NCBI GenBank assembly: GCA_022497155.1
Contig: MU385774.1
Location: forward strand, 186,001 to 250,000
Source of the DNA: Whalleya microplaca
Lineage: Eukaryota > Ascomycota > Sordariomycetes > Xylariales > Xylariaceae
Length of the DNA stretch: 64,000 nt
Reading direction: 5' to 3'
The translations under genes were made by a program, and so were the position numbers. The notes beneath the pieces are model-generated. The model was given only the letters and a program-made list of their open reading frames with translations, was not told the DNA's origin and made no database searches. Below, one piece after another: positions 38,577 through 51,880 of the stretch; positions within the stretch are counted from its first letter, which is position 1; the number at the start of each line of letters is the position of its first letter.

Positions 38577-41026
38577 ATGAGGCTTCCTACGATATCGTCT
38601 CTCTCCGGGATTCTTTCCCTCGCCGCCCTCGCCCTTCCCACGACGGCTGAGCGGTTACTTGAGTCGACTTCGCTTAATGTCTGCCAGGAAAATTCAGGAT
38701 TCACCGCCAGTCTGTTCAGCGTCCTCTACACGCCCGGCGAAGGCAAGGCGCATGTAAACATCTCCGCCATCTCCACTATCGAAGCCAGTGTTCTTTTCGA
38801 TGTCGATATCAGTGTCTACGGCTACTCGTTGATTCACCAGGTCATCAATCCTTGCAAAGTAGGTCTTGCCGGGTTCTGCCCTATGGTATCCGGAAAATTG
38901 GGTACTCCGTTCAATCTCGATGTCAGTCCTGAGGCCGCGAAGAACATTCCTTCAATCGCCTACAACTTTCCCGACCTCGATGCCAGGGTGAGAGTTTTTA
39001 TCAATGCGACGGATGGCGACCGAGCTGGCCAGAGTCTCGCATGCGTGGAGGCCATAGTTTCAAACGGAAAGACGGTAGACTTGGTCGGTGTCAAGTGGGC
39101 TTCTGCGATTGTGGCTGGACTCGCTCTTGCATCGTCTGCCTTCCTCTCCGGACTGGGTCACACAAATGCTGCATCGCACGTAGCCGCAAATGCTTTGTCA
39201 CTTACGGGGTACTTTCAGGCGCAGGCTATGGTTGGCCTTGTCGGAATCCCTCTACCCCCGGTTGTTCAGGCCTGGACTCAGGACTTCCAGTGGAGTATTG
39301 GTATTATCAACGTTGGGTGGAGTACGTCAACGTTTAGAGTTCTACGCTATGCAATGTAGCGTTCCCGTCTCGATGTAATCGCTAACTTTCGATGTTCTAG
39401 TGCAACGTATCTTCACGTGGTATCAGCGTTCAACTGGGGGTACACCGTCTACCCTCATCACCCAGGTCGAGGATATCTCGAGTGTGTCGGTCGAAGTCCA
39501 AAAGCGCGGTCTGTCGATGATCGAACCAGGACTTGATCTCTTCCGACGTGGGGCGGCGTTGATCCCCCGCAAGGCGATCGAGCATGGTTCAGGCCTCATG
39601 AAAAGAGGGAACGTTCAGACCAGCTACGGAAGTTACGTCGTCTATGGCATTCAGCGAGTGGCTTGGAAAGCAGGTATTGAGTCGACAAATCTGTTTTTGA
39701 CCGGAATCGTGTTCTTTGTTATCGTCATGGTCCTGACCGCTGCCTGTGTGGCTGCCTTCAAGGGGTTCTTGGAATTGGCTGCGAAGTCACAGTGGATTAG
39801 AGGCGATACATTTCTGGAGTTTCGTAATGGCTGGCGTGAGTTGACCCTTGCTTTCCCAGACTTTTTTTGTCTCGAGATCTTGCATTGCTGATTTCCGTCG
39901 TTGCAGGCACTGTTCTGAAGGGTATCCTATTCCGAATGACCCTAGTGGGGCATCCTCCGGTATCGATTCTGTGCTTCTGGGAATTTACTCAGAATGACTC
40001 TCCCGCGGAGATGGTCTTGGCAGTGTTCTTCCTCATCGCGCTCAATGGTGTCTTAGCTTGGGCAGCTTACAAAGTTATCCGCATTGCGCATCGTTCGGTT
40101 GCACTGCACAGGAACCCGGCCTACATCCTGTTCTCGGACCCCCAAACTCTTAACAAATGGGGTAAGTCATTGCCTGCTCCGCTCTCTAGCCATTCATTTC
40201 AACGTGCTGTCTTCTCGAGATAGAATTAGGATCATCCTATCTTTAGAACATTCTTATTGACTTGATCGCAGGCTTTTTGTACATTCAATTCCGTGCCTCG
40301 GCTTATTATTTCATCGTTCCGATTCTCGGGTATACTCTACTGAAAGCTCTGTTTATTTCCTTTGCACAAAATTCTGGTATTGTCCAGGCAATTTCCTTGA
40401 TCATTATCGAAGCCGGTGCTCTTATAGCTGCTTCCGTGCTGCGACCCTGGATGGATAAGAAGACGAACTCTTTCAATATCGCCATCTGCGCCATCAACTT
40501 CCTAAACGCCATTCTGCTTTTAATATTCACCAACATCTTCGACCAGCCAGGTCTTGTTAATGGTATTGTCGGTGTTATCCTATGGGTATTAAATGCAGTT
40601 TGCACTCTGGTTCTCCTTCTCCTGCTCATTATCACCACCGGTATCGTTATTTTCCACGGTAACCCCGACGGCCGATACAAGTTCATGGCGGACGACCGTA
40701 CTTCTTTTATGAAGTCACAGAGCCAGCTTGCCACGACAACTGAGCTCGATGCTTTAGCGATGACTGCCCGTGGTGAGAAACCCGGCTATTCCTCTGCTCT
40801 GGATCTTGATGATGATGGTGATACGCCTCGCGGCTCACTGCATCTCGACCCCGGATCAACGGTAAACTCGCACCACTCGCGTCTCAGCGCTCCTCGGTCA
40901 CCAATCGGCTCCGACCGTCGAACCTCCAGCTCCTTCAACGGGTCAGTATCCAATAGCTCGTCAGGCCGGTCACAGAAAAATGCCGGCCAAGCGACAGGGT
41001 TGATGTCGCCGTCTAGCCCTCGGTAA
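38577..41026 (+). CDS. TRP-like ion channel / flavin carrier (Flc) family membrane protein
   Basis: Fungal Flc/Pkd2-type protein, linked in yeast to FAD import into the ER, calcium homeostasis and cell-wall integrity. Exons 38577-39321, 39401-39835, 39907-40161, 40272-41026, in phase, 729 residues. A signal peptide (about 1-24) is followed by an ML-like lumenal domain with Cys residues and one N-glycosylation sequon (INATDG). The TRP-like block of about nine membrane helices then runs through the middle. A Ser-rich cytoplasmic tail with acidic patch LDLDDDGD follows. Splicing restores the continuous motif NVGWMQRIFTWYQ across intron 1. This is an intact housekeeping-type gene and marks the start of the conserved chromosomal part. 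Confidence 0.92.
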
Positions 41027-43287
41027 GATTCATTTCGCAATCATAATATTTTGTCCTCCGAACTAACTCATAACGTAGTCCTTGGCAACGGGGTGCTGGC
41101 TACGACCACTGAAGTGCTGGATCGGTTGAACGTCTGGCATATACTTGAGCTATGGCTAGGCAGCCGAGTCCCGTCGACGTATATCCATTCTATTCCGCCT
41201 ACCGTTTCTGAAGATGGAAGGTAATCGAGCTAGTCGAGCTAGTCGGTAGTCAATTACATCCATCGAAATACGATTCTATCTCAACCTTTGTTCGTCTTTG
41301 AATCTCCAGGGACGCATGATAATGTACGAAAAAAGAAATTTTCCTTGGGGCGTATACCGAGACATGGTTGCGGTTAAACTATGCTCGAGTGAGGGGCAAT
41401 GATGGTGTGTGGGGGACATGCCGCTGCTTTGTTTGTTTTTTCAGCATTCATCGGCGTTTGGATAGGTGACTATACCTAGTGATGTTTTGTAGTCGGTCTG
41501 GTTAATTTAATCAATTATTTTAATCACGCCATCAGCCGTCGGTCTTCAGTGCTGTCTTTTGCTTGCCCTACGTAGCAATAGGTAGAGTGTAAGGTTGATT
41601 TAGGCGTTCTGCGCTAGTACTGAATAAATACATAGGTTACATACTGAGCAATAGTGGTAACTCTAAATTCTACTTATGACCTCTACTTCTCCATTGGTGT
41701 CATACGCAATGTCAATAATTAAGCGACTACACAAATACTTAGTAACAGGGGAGGTCGTGGGTCAGGGTTGGGGAGACGAAAAGGGGGCAGAGTCAGGGGT
41801 TAGCCTAGCCAACCTAGCCCCTTCAAGCAGCCAGCCGATAATGAAGCATGCATCTTGACCAAGACTATCTAAGTAGGTTGGTGAGATCAGTTGTTTTCAT
41901 ATATCGCTTGCTGGTTAGTTTTGATGAAGTACATAACAAGTATGGTTTTTTATCCTAGGTAGGATCCTAACGAGCTCTGAAAGGGTAGTTTTCTGTCATC
42001 CATCTAACCTGCCAGTTTACTGCATACTATCGTGGGGAAGGGTGATGATGTATAAAACACAGAGGGAGCCAATACGCATCGATAGGGTAAATATAACCTC
42101 GATATCACGTATAATAGCTCTTGATTAAAGGGAATGGACTCTGATGACTGTCCGTCTAAAGCTACGCAATTGAAGAAAAAGAAAACGCCACTTATTACCC
42201 GGTACGGTGTAGGTACTAGCCCCATAACAATACATCACTTAAAACGGCCGGCGTTGGTACAATTTCAAATTGAAATATAGAAATAGGCCTACGGTCGTTG
42301 AAAGATGCACTGCTGGTATGCGACGCTCATGTGTATTGTTCGATTCCATCTCTGGTATCGCGTATACTTCAAAGGGGGATCAGGAGGCGAATTAGCCATA
42401 GCAATTAGGTGGTGGATTCAAAATAGTCAGAGCATCAGTCATCAGGCATGTTTATGCCGTGCTATCATTATCAGAGTCGCTGCGTCGAGTGTGCTAGAAT
42501 ATGTGAGTGGGGTGCTTCGCTTTGCTCAGTGTCCCCCCTTATGAACACCCTTCTCTCTATAGCATCTGCTTTAGCTAAGTAGTAAATTAGAAGGTAGAAC
42601 AATACTGCTTCTGATTTAGTGTAAGCTGACAATTGTCTGAGAAATTGCCTTTGTTATTGACACTTTACATCCTGAAGTGTATGAGTCTATGGTAGAGCAA
42701 TGACTAAATATGCTGGGTTATCGAATACCATAGGCCGCTATTTTACCAGGGGGCTCCTCAGTAGGAGGCCATATGACGTATGGTAAACTGCCAGGTTTAG
42801 ATTACTAACTCTCATCCTTTTATATATACCTACTCTCTAGTTATATTTAGATGACTGAATGAGTATACAACGATATTCATTCAAGCAAAGTCTTAATGTA
42901 AATAGGGGTATAGACAAAAAAGAAACCGGTTCTTGCAAGTCTTGGGATACATTGACATAGACTTCTGCAAAGGAAGAAATACTTTAATGCCACTGTGTTG
43001 TCTGTATCGGAAAAGGCATGGAGTGCGGCGATAGCTCCGACCCTCTACTCATCATTACAGGCTCCTCTCCATCCTTAGGCTCTACTGGCTTAACCCCTGT
43101 AGCACTAATATGTAGGGAGGTGCGTATAATAACCAACATACATGAATCAACTTCCCTCTGCGGCACAGACTCTGGACATGTGAGCTCCAGTTCCGTGCCT
43201 CATACGGACTTTTACCGCTACTCTACACCAACCTACATCCGCGTCGCTGTTACTATCGTTATCACTATATCTACATCTAGGACTACG
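41027..43287. other. Intergenic, 2.3 kb
   Basis: No gene recognised. Open frames here have no motif. An in-frame extension upstream of 43288 is rejected because it lacks conservation-like features and begins in repetitive Thr/Ser codons. Confidence 0.5.
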
Positions 43288-44208
43288 ATGGCGACAACTA
43301 CCAAACCTACCCTCATCATCATCCACGGCGGTTGGCATATACCCAGCAGTTATTCCAAGTTAACGAGCGCCCTCAAGTCCGCTGGCTACGAGGTCCACAT
43401 CCCCCGCCTTCCTTCAGCAAATGAAACACGACCTCCCAATGCCGACCTATTCGCAGACACAGCTCTCATCCGCTCTTATGTGGAAGGCCTCATTGGTGCT
43501 GGTCGCACCGTTGTAGCCATCATGCATTCGTAGTGAGTACCTAGCGATATATTCGTCGTCATCTACGGGCAGCAGTAAACATATTCCATTGAGACATTTC
43601 CCAAAAGTCAAGGACTCTGGAAAACAACTTGAATTGTGAAGACTTTCCCGAGACAAGGTACTGACATCTGCTGTTGCAGTGGAGGCCAAGTTGGCACCAA
43701 TGCTCTCTGTAACTTAAGCCTCGAGTCTCGTTCTAAGAAGGAAATTCCAGGCGGCGTTTCACGCCTGATTTACCTGGCAGCCTTTGCTCTCCCCGAGGGG
43801 GGCTCCATGGTCGGCAAAACGAGGGAATTTGGCCACGAGCATCTCATGCCAATAGCCTTTGAGTTTGCTGAAGATGGCAGTTGCTCATCCCGCGACCCCA
43901 AGCCACTCCTCATCGGCGATGGCGTGAGCGAGGCCGAGGCGGATGCTTATCTGGCTACGTTTGTCCGGTGGAATGGGAGTTGCATGTATCAGGAGGTCAC
44001 TCAGGCCTCGTGGAGAGAGATTCCAGTGACGTACATTTACACCAGCGCGGATATGACCGTGCCTTTCGATTATCAGAAATCTATGGTAGATACCATGCGG
44101 GCCCAGGGTCGCGAAGTTGATACGTTTGAGTTGGCGACCGGCCACTGTCCAAACCTAACCATGACACAAGCGGTTGCGGATATCATAACCGCTGTCGCAA
44201 CAACTTAA
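43288..44208 (+). CDS. Alpha/beta hydrolase (AB_hydrolase_6, salicylate-esterase-like)
   Basis: Small cytosolic serine hydrolase, 257 residues from exons 43288-43532 and 43680-44208. The oxyanion motif HGGWH lies near the N-terminus. The nucleophile is Ser81 in MHSYGGQ, a variant of GxSxG with the intron two bases into the next codon. The acid is Asp206 (TSADMTVP) and the His is His237 (ATGHCPNL). This group includes plant methyl-salicylate-esterase-like and fungal uncharacterised hydrolases. The natural substrate cannot be told. It lies alone between long intergenic regions, 10 kb away from the regulator of the polyketide cluster, so membership in that cluster is unlikely. Confidence 0.88.
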
Positions 44209-46221
44209 ATGCGACATTGAGTCGCCAGGAGCAGGAATCTTTGATATAGAGGGTAAATAGTCGATGTATTTCCACCCAAGCCTCATGAATGTAGACTTTA
44301 TACCTCGAAGGCAGACAAAGGCTGGCTTGATCTCAATATATAAATAATGTCTGTGCTCTATTTTCGCATCTTATGCCTATTTTCTAGTGGTCTGAAAGTA
44401 GTCAGCACAAAGTGAACTCAACCGTCGAATGTCTGATAGATTGTCGATCCATATGTAGAGACACAGCACTAGCCTTGCCATTCATGTGTAGTTATTTATG
44501 TATTTTGTAGAACATACAAGTATATAGATCTCTTCGTTCCGTCGATATCTTTTTTAAAGTACTCGGAGGTGTGAAACGGGAATCACAGGTGACTATAAAG
44601 AGAGCCAGCTGGAGGTCACGCAGTCGAACTTTGCTAGAGGCTAGACTCCTAGAGTAATAAATGTCTCTCAAGGGTCATCTTGAGATAATATACCCTAGTA
44701 CAGCGATTTGTAAACTTAGTATCGAAATTTATAAGAACCAGCATGTTTGGGACAGCAAGATTTGTTATTATCAAATACGTTGTAGGAGTAACGCTAGTAA
44801 CGAAGCATGTATTTTAAACCTAGCATGTTGAATGTGAGGCTCTCTGTTGCGTTCCAGGGGGGAGGACCCCACCTTGTCGAGATAAGGCCATAGGGCTGAG
44901 ATCCACTACTTATAACTACTTAAGTACACAGGCCTATATGCGGCTGACACTTGTAACAGTACATTGTACATGCATATAGATCGGGAGCTATGCCCCTTCT
45001 AGCTTCACTCCGCACTCAATACCTATGTGAGCATACTACTCATTGCTTTGTCTCATACTGGCATGATTCATGAGATAGAAAGCGAGCTTCATGAAATGTG
45101 TCTTTGAACTTAACTTTGGATACCTAACTAGTCATGATTGCGTTCGTGACGGCCTTGTGTGCAACAACTGGGGTGAATCTAACTGCGGTCCGACAGACAG
45201 CCCCAGATAGCCCCAGATAGTCAAGGACATAGCATTTGTTGCTGGGTACAAACTATGCTATCCAAGCCTAAGCTTGACAGCACGTCAACGGTATTGTCAG
45301 TTGGGCCATGTAAATCAAATTCTCAGCAGTGGTAAGAATATGTAGACCATGGCGGTGGCGTTGTATATGTTGGCGTGGGAGAGGGTATGATATTGGTTGC
45401 GCAGCCTGAGGCTAGAAACCACCCTCCCCAATATCTCCATTATTCACTCATGCTGATATAGTATTACTTCAAGATTCCAAATATTTTACTTTACTGCCTA
45501 GATATGAGAAAAGATGTGAAAGTAGGCTTAGCGTAAGTATTGATTTTACCTAGTCAGCACTTTTGACAGGACAGCGAAGGGACCATTCAGATGTCGTTCA
45601 ATTTGCAAAGCGATGTTCGTACAGTATATTGCTCCACAATAAATGTTTCTCCAGATTAGAGCGGTTGGCTTGTAAGGTAGTTTCAGCTTTCGATGGATCA
45701 TACCTTCTAATACTGTTAATATGTACTATTTCGCAGCTATAATTTAGATCCCACATGGATATAGGTATATATTTGTTTATAAATATTGAGTTCTTTACCG
45801 TTGAACTTTATTCTAGCTTTATATAAACCTGACATACTAGGATGCATGTGTAGGATGAATATGTGTTCTATTGGTTTTAGATTCTAAAATTATATCACCC
45901 ACAGCTCGAGGGATCAACTCTATGTACAAGAAGATTATAATACATTAGTAACCATGCCTTCCCTTATCAAGATATAAAACTCCATTGGCCTTTTCAACGA
46001 ACTGATTTCAGGCGCCTGATGCGTAATGATGTCTAGCAGTAGGTAAATCACCAGCGTTATCGCCTTGCAGTCTAACCATAATACTGCAACCTGTCAATAT
46101 GACATTATAAACAAATCGCCTACTGCATAAGACTTTAGCTTAAGCGCCAAGGTATTCATTATTTAATACCTATTCTGGGCCGTATGCCCAGTCCTGCTAG
46201 ATGTTACCCTATTCACAGGTG
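44209..46221. other. Intergenic, 2 kb, AT-rich
   Basis: No gene recognised on either strand. A short tandem word (CCCAGATAG, two copies near 45203) is the only local repeat noticed. Confidence 0.5.
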
Positions 46222-46984
46222 TTAAGGCAACTCATGGGTTGTTATAGGAGGTTCGTTTGATAATTCGGAGCGAGGGTTGCCATCAATCTCTGTTCGATCC
46301 GGTACAACTGTTGACGCATCTTTCTCATTATTTGTTGCATATGGAAGATCGCGATGTGCAATGTCCTCCCCGCTCTGATTTCGTCTTCGGCGGATGAACC
46401 AGACACCCGCGAAAATAATTGCGATGAATGCTATCCCCCCAATTACGCCCCCAGCTATTGCGCCTGCATTGTTGGTGTTACTCGAGTCGGATTCTGTAGT
46501 TGGGGCGGATGTCGTCGATGAGGTCGGGGTCGATATTACCGTGCTAGACGTGGTTGAGGACTGGCTGACTATAGGTAGAGCGAGCAAGATCAGTTGAACC
46601 ATGTTTGAATAGTTATCGCGTTTTGTTCGTACCTTGATCAAGCACGGCAAGCGGCATTGCACCATTAGGCAAACTCGCACCCGATTTAGAGCATCCATCT
46701 GTATTACTCCGTTTGTAGCCTACTTGATTCTGTTCGCAGCAGAAATGGCCCCCATTATCAAACATGATCCACGATTCGTTGGCGCATCGAGGCGTCTCGA
46801 CAAATGTCGCGGTACAATTTGTGCCTGATTGACAACAAGCCACATTGTATTGACTCGGGCATACCGTTGAGGACGGGCAGCAGGCTCGGAAGGGCGCCGC
46901 TGTCGCCCCACAGTCGACCTCTTGAGAAAGAAGACACGACCCGTTTCGGCGGATGGCCCAACCAGAGAAGTCGTTCGTAGACAT
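46222..46984 (-). CDS. Single-pass membrane protein with Cys-rich head and Ser/Thr stalk
   Basis: Hypothetical protein of 232 residues from exons 46984-46633 and 46568-46222. The N-terminal part (about 1-110) is Cys-rich with at least ten cysteines (for example ACCPSS, VACCQSG, HFCCEQ) and lacks an obvious signal peptide. A Ser/Thr-rich stalk (SSTTSSTVISTPTSSTTSAP) follows. A single transmembrane helix with GxxxG-type glycines (GAIAGGVIGGIAF) comes next, then a basic stop-transfer RRRR and a charged tail. This architecture is frequent in fungal surface sensors and mucin-like proteins with a SKG6-type helix. Function unknown; a cell-surface role is inferred. Confidence 0.75.
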
Positions 46985-48757
46985 CCCGCATTCACTGGGT
47001 TTCCAGATAAATATTTGGGCAAATCTTACCGGAGAAAGAATTGCTTTAGAGCAGTTTTTGACCGCAATGGATGGATTAAAGGATCATCTGTAAAATTCTG
47101 CAGTTACCTGGGTCTTACTGTTTACCTTGTACTGTCTATCACTATATGCACAGTATGCGACACCTCAGTACATGCAGTGAGACATAGGTGCTCTTATCCA
47201 TGTAGGAAGGACTTCAGCTAGTCTTAAAGGCGGAAGATTTCCCATTTTAGTAATTACTAAATACAGCTTGGCAGAGCTCTAAACCAACTATTTTTGGTTC
47301 CCATTTTCAGCTCATCGCCAAGCACTTTAGCAAGTCCCTTGAAAAGGTAGAGGCCGGCAGCCCTACTGGAGAAAAGGTGAAGATAGTGCTGAATTTCTTG
47401 ATTGCACGACTTAGATTTTTCGAATAAGTACCAACTTCATTAGTCCTCTCAACCCTAAAATTATTTCATTCATTCGTTTAGAAGTTCGTCAGATGGTGCA
47501 CTTAGGACCCATACGAACTTATTCCCAGAATGGTGAGCTTCTGCCAGGAGCGATCACTGAATGACACAGTTTGTAAAGCATGGATTCATGTAACTATAAA
47601 TTAGCAGGTAGCAATATTATCAGTGTAAAGAATTATCATAAGAAACTGGATAGTATAGAGAAATATTGGCTGCAGGGCTAAATGGTTGTGTTTTAGAAGA
47701 GGCCGCGAGCTGATTGGCGCTTTTTAAAACAATGCATATCATGGGATGTATATATCCGGAGATCATCTCTTTTTTCAATGTAATTTACTATGTGTTTGAA
47801 ATAGAATGGTACTTGTTCGTGCTATAATCGTCTACGGAAATCTCGCTTAGAATCTATACGTAAAGGACCATGCATGGCTTATGCAGTCAGATCTTACGTA
47901 AGGGAAAGTCTGACGAGAAACGTGTCGTTAATTCATATTTAAATCGTGGAAATGGAACTAAACGCGAAAGACCCTAGATGCTAATTCTACATGTCATTAT
48001 CAAGGGGTTGCAATGAACGAGGTTCAGCATATATTGTTGAAATATATTCACTAGACTGAATGGTGGCTTATACATCGCCGTTACCAGTACATGTATATTA
48101 AGGGGTTGTTTCCCCTTCCAGCTTCACTTGCACTGCTGCGCCCAAGAGGAGCAAAAGGAATACTTCTTTCCACATCGCAGCTGATCTAGTATGTGGTGAA
48201 GAGATCGCTTTACTTCGGAGACGTTCGAGCCAAGCTTGCCTGCGATCACACAATAGATAGGTATATACATCTCTTCAACTATTATGTGTTAGTATTGACT
48301 TATCAAACATTGGAGTACCTGAGTCTGCAGTAGGTTTTTCGCCTATATCTGGTGCTCCCGCAAGAAACATAAAGATTATTTTAACTTTGATCTGTTCAAT
48401 GATTCTACATCACCAATGGAGTATAAGAGGAAACATACCTGTACCCCTATGAGCCGCACACATTTCACATATAAAGGATACCTACGCGGCATAAAAGCCT
48501 TCAGGACTAGAAGCTTTCAAAGAATTGAATTCCTCGATAATAGTCTTCGTCGCTTCGAGTAAATTTTCAATATATTAGTAAGATCTTGGCAATCCCCTTA
48601 CAACTGGCTATTTGATTAAGGGGAAGAACGTAGTCAGATACCTGCAGTACCAGTGGTGTCAACTACCTTCAATCTGGCAGTAGGCCAAGTCAGTCACTAA
48701 AATATGGAGATTCAAAATCACACGATTTAGGCTACCTATCTGCCCAAACACAGATGT
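46985..48757. other. Intergenic with possible gene remains
   Basis: No intact gene. On the minus strand, 48100-48640 shows several protein-like segments with plausible splice sites but conflicting frames and a stop, perhaps a decayed gene. The rest is AT-rich without recognisable content. Confidence 0.4.
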
Positions 48758-50605
48758 TTATATAGCTGAGTCTTTTCCAACATTGGTCTTTCCTACAGCG
48801 AATTTCTCTTTCTCGCCAGAGCTAAGAACATCGGACCTGGCAAGTCCATCCTCCACATTGCTATCACTTTCTTCGGCCAATCTTGGTACTGTATCGGCAG
48901 GGCTATCCGGCTCAGCAGGAACGTGGTCGCGAACAACGAGCCAGGTAGGAAACGCGGCGAGCCCTATGCAGAAAGCAGATATTAATATTCACGTGCAGGC
49001 TAAAATTTCAAAGAAATATGATACTTTGGAACTTACCAAGCAAGATGGTGTTAACAGCTAGAGGCACGCGCCCACCAACCCATTTCTGGGTGTTCAGACC
49101 GTAACTGACAGCCTGGGCAAAACTCTCTTGGCCTCTCAGAATACCGGAAAATCGCGTCAGTTCCGATATATTGTCAGCTTTGCTAGCGACGAGATAATCT
49201 ATTTCATGATTAGAAACTATCCTTAAAACTTTTTCTGGACTGCTATCTCAGGAAAATTAGGTATATTGAATGTTCATCGGTTGCCAAAACATCCACAACG
49301 ATTATGTCACCAAAAGGGGTGCTGAAGGGGGGAGGGGAGGGGAGACTCGGTTTAGAGGATATATCCACTTACAAAGCCAGTTCTGCAGTGCCTGTCGTGC
49401 GAAATCCCACAGCAGCAAGACAAAGAACCCCTCAACGAAACCTTTATCCTCCCAGTCGTAGCTCGGAGGGTTGGCCGTATACTTCTCTTGAACAACCCAG
49501 CCATATATCCATGCGACAAGATGCCACGCGACAACGTACCAGTAACCGATTACAATTCGCTTCTTCACCGGAATGCTCTTGTAATCAAGCAAAGTGCTGA
49601 TAAGCTGTGAGGACAACAACGTGCCAAAGTTGGTGACAAAGGCAGTCAGGGCGCGAGCTCTAATCCCGAAGTAATATGTCTGGAAGTTGCTGCTGTATTG
49701 GTTGAAGTAAGCCGCCCAGAATATAGGCAAGAGAAGCAAGATGTCCTTTCGCATACTCGAGGCGAACAATGCCTTGAATTCAGCTTTGAAAGATTTCTCA
49801 GCCTTGATGACAACCTTGGATCCATCTGCTCGTTGCACTTTCTCTGGAGGCGACAGTGCAAGGGCAAGTGGTGCAGCAATACATTGCAGGGCAACGAATA
49901 CCAAGTAGGTCTCATAACTAACCTTTCCCTTTGCCTTCGCATTGGAATCATGATTCAGTGCAAGGACAATCAAGCCTCCGAGAAGAGGACCGCCAGTACG
50001 GAACCATAGCCAAATATTCATACTGAACGACATCAGATTAGCACTTGTTCGTCATAATATCTCTTTAAGCCCCACATGACCAAACAGAGCTTAACAGGCA
50101 TTGTGGACGCTAAGACGAGGGCCAGAAAAGAACATCATGAAATTCCACAGTAGACTCACTAGCGACCTCTTTTGCCAGGCTCAGGATAGCCCAGCGCAAT
50201 AGCGCCTTCGCTAGCCCAGAACAATCCGGCGCTGAATCCGCAAGTGACAGCGCCAACAAGCACAAGCCATACGTTCCCGTAGCGATTATTCGTGTACAAG
50301 CCGGCCGAGTAGACGGGGTATCCCACGGTCCCGAGGAACAGCGTCCAGGAGAGTCCGATACGGTTCGCGATAGGGGCCCCGAAAAGGCACAGGAATCCCA
50401 TGATGCCGAACACGAGCGCATTAGCAGCATTGACTAGATAAGGCTCTTGGGCGCCGCCGGCACCCAGCGAGTTCATCGCATTCCATAGGCCGGGCGCAAT
50501 GAATCCAACGCCGCCGATAACAAAGGCGTTGAAGAGCGTCGTGTGGTACCATGTACGCTTTACCTTCGGCACGCCCGCCGGCGCGTCCACAGACGGGTTA
50601 CTCAT
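48758..50605 (-). CDS. UNC93-like major facilitator protein
   Basis: Polytopic membrane protein of the fungal UNC93/DUF895 group of the major facilitator superfamily. Exons: 50605-50160, 50022-49373, 49198-49037, 48963-48758, in phase, 487 residues. The first helix pair (NAFVIGGVGFIAPGLWNAMNS) and GFSAGLFWASEGAI are typical of the family. The central loop is charged, and the second bundle contains FNQYSSNFQTYYF. The last two short exons (RGQESFAQAVSYGLNT, then AAFPTWLVV and an acidic tail) complete the C-terminus. They are easy to miss because they are only 162 and 206 bases long. Transported substrate unknown. It is divergent from TTI2 with a 1.3 kb shared upstream region. Confidence 0.9.
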
Positions 50606-51880
50606 TATGCCGGATGCGTCTTAGCGTTTCAATTATCCGCTTGAACAGCCTGGCGTGGTGAAAAGAGACGTAAAGATATCCATTGGGGTTTGAAGGCACC
50701 CTCCGTGAGTAAGACGGCTGTTTTTGTATTATCCATTCAGCATTCACGCTCTTTTTCTCACTCTGAGGTGATGGCCCACCCCGATGGCGACATGAGGCTA
50801 GTTCTAGCCAAGCCAAGATATAACGCATCGATTTGACCATATATATCGGCCTTTTATGCTAGGGTTATCGGGTCTGGACCCGGAAGCGGCACCTTTGCCG
50901 ACTACAGCCGTCGAAGTCGCCGTAGAATCGTGAGATAACATATTCTTCACATGTAGCACATGGAATGTCAAAGTAGAGAGAGAAACAAAAATGAGCAAAG
51001 TATTGGCCATCGCTCGCAAGATTCTAGCCGTCTATAGTACAGATAGTATCGGCCAAGCAGTTCGTAAAATGCTGCCGTGGTTGAACCGAAGTGATTGTGG
51101 CATGTTATCTAACCAGTTTTTGATATCTGACTCATTGATATGGTCTAATAAGATATGCCTCGTTCCCCGAGTCTACCAATAAAGCACAACTAGACTGAAA
51201 TTGAATAAGTAGGTTATTGCTGTCGGAAGGCAGGTGGCTATTGATACATAGGTACCGTGAACAAGTGAGTAGTTGTATTAAGGTTGAGAATGCGTGCTGC
51301 TATGGCCTGCAGGAGTAGTGCTATTTGAAGGTTAGTTCCTTGTCAACTGCAAGCGTCTGACTCCACCTGGGCGCCTTGTGATCGCAAATTTGTATCGTAC
51401 TTGTATGTGCAGAGATATTGCAATATTATAATAGGATCATGGATTATAAAAGTAATAGTAAAAAGAATATCAGCGTCTCTACTTGAAAGAAAATGCGAAA
51501 CAAGAACGAGAGACAAGAAGATTAAGGGGAAATTGGGAGCAAAAAAATCAAAAACATACAACACCGGGGATTCGCTGGTCGTCACCGACCCAACTACTAA
51601 TCCAGCGGTACACAGCTTATCTAGGGCAGAGCGGACGGGATGCCGAGTTTTCTGTGTCCTATGGTCGTATGTGCTAGATAACGATATCATTATTGTATAT
51701 AATACCTTTCTCCAGTGGTTTGCAGACCCAACCTTGCACCCAGCTTTTCCGTAGTCTCAGCTAGGTAGCAAATAGCCCCATGAATGCCCCGATCTTCAAC
51801 ATCTGCTTCGATGAGCTACTCAGGACAGCAACAGCTGCGGTACAGAATGGCCAGCATTTTTGGATCGCATTAATGAGAAG
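50606..51880. promoter_or_regulatory. Divergent intergenic region between UNC93-like gene and TTI2
   Basis: Holds both promoters. The open frames near 51343-51754 overlap on opposite strands and are not supported. A few codons upstream of 51881 remain open in the TTI2 frame, so the true TTI2 start may lie in a further short exon. Confidence 0.45.

Noticed and set aside
43018..43287. N-terminal extension of the alpha/beta hydrolase
   Set aside because: The extra 90 residues do not look like a targeting peptide or domain; the ATG at 43288 directly precedes the conserved first strand.
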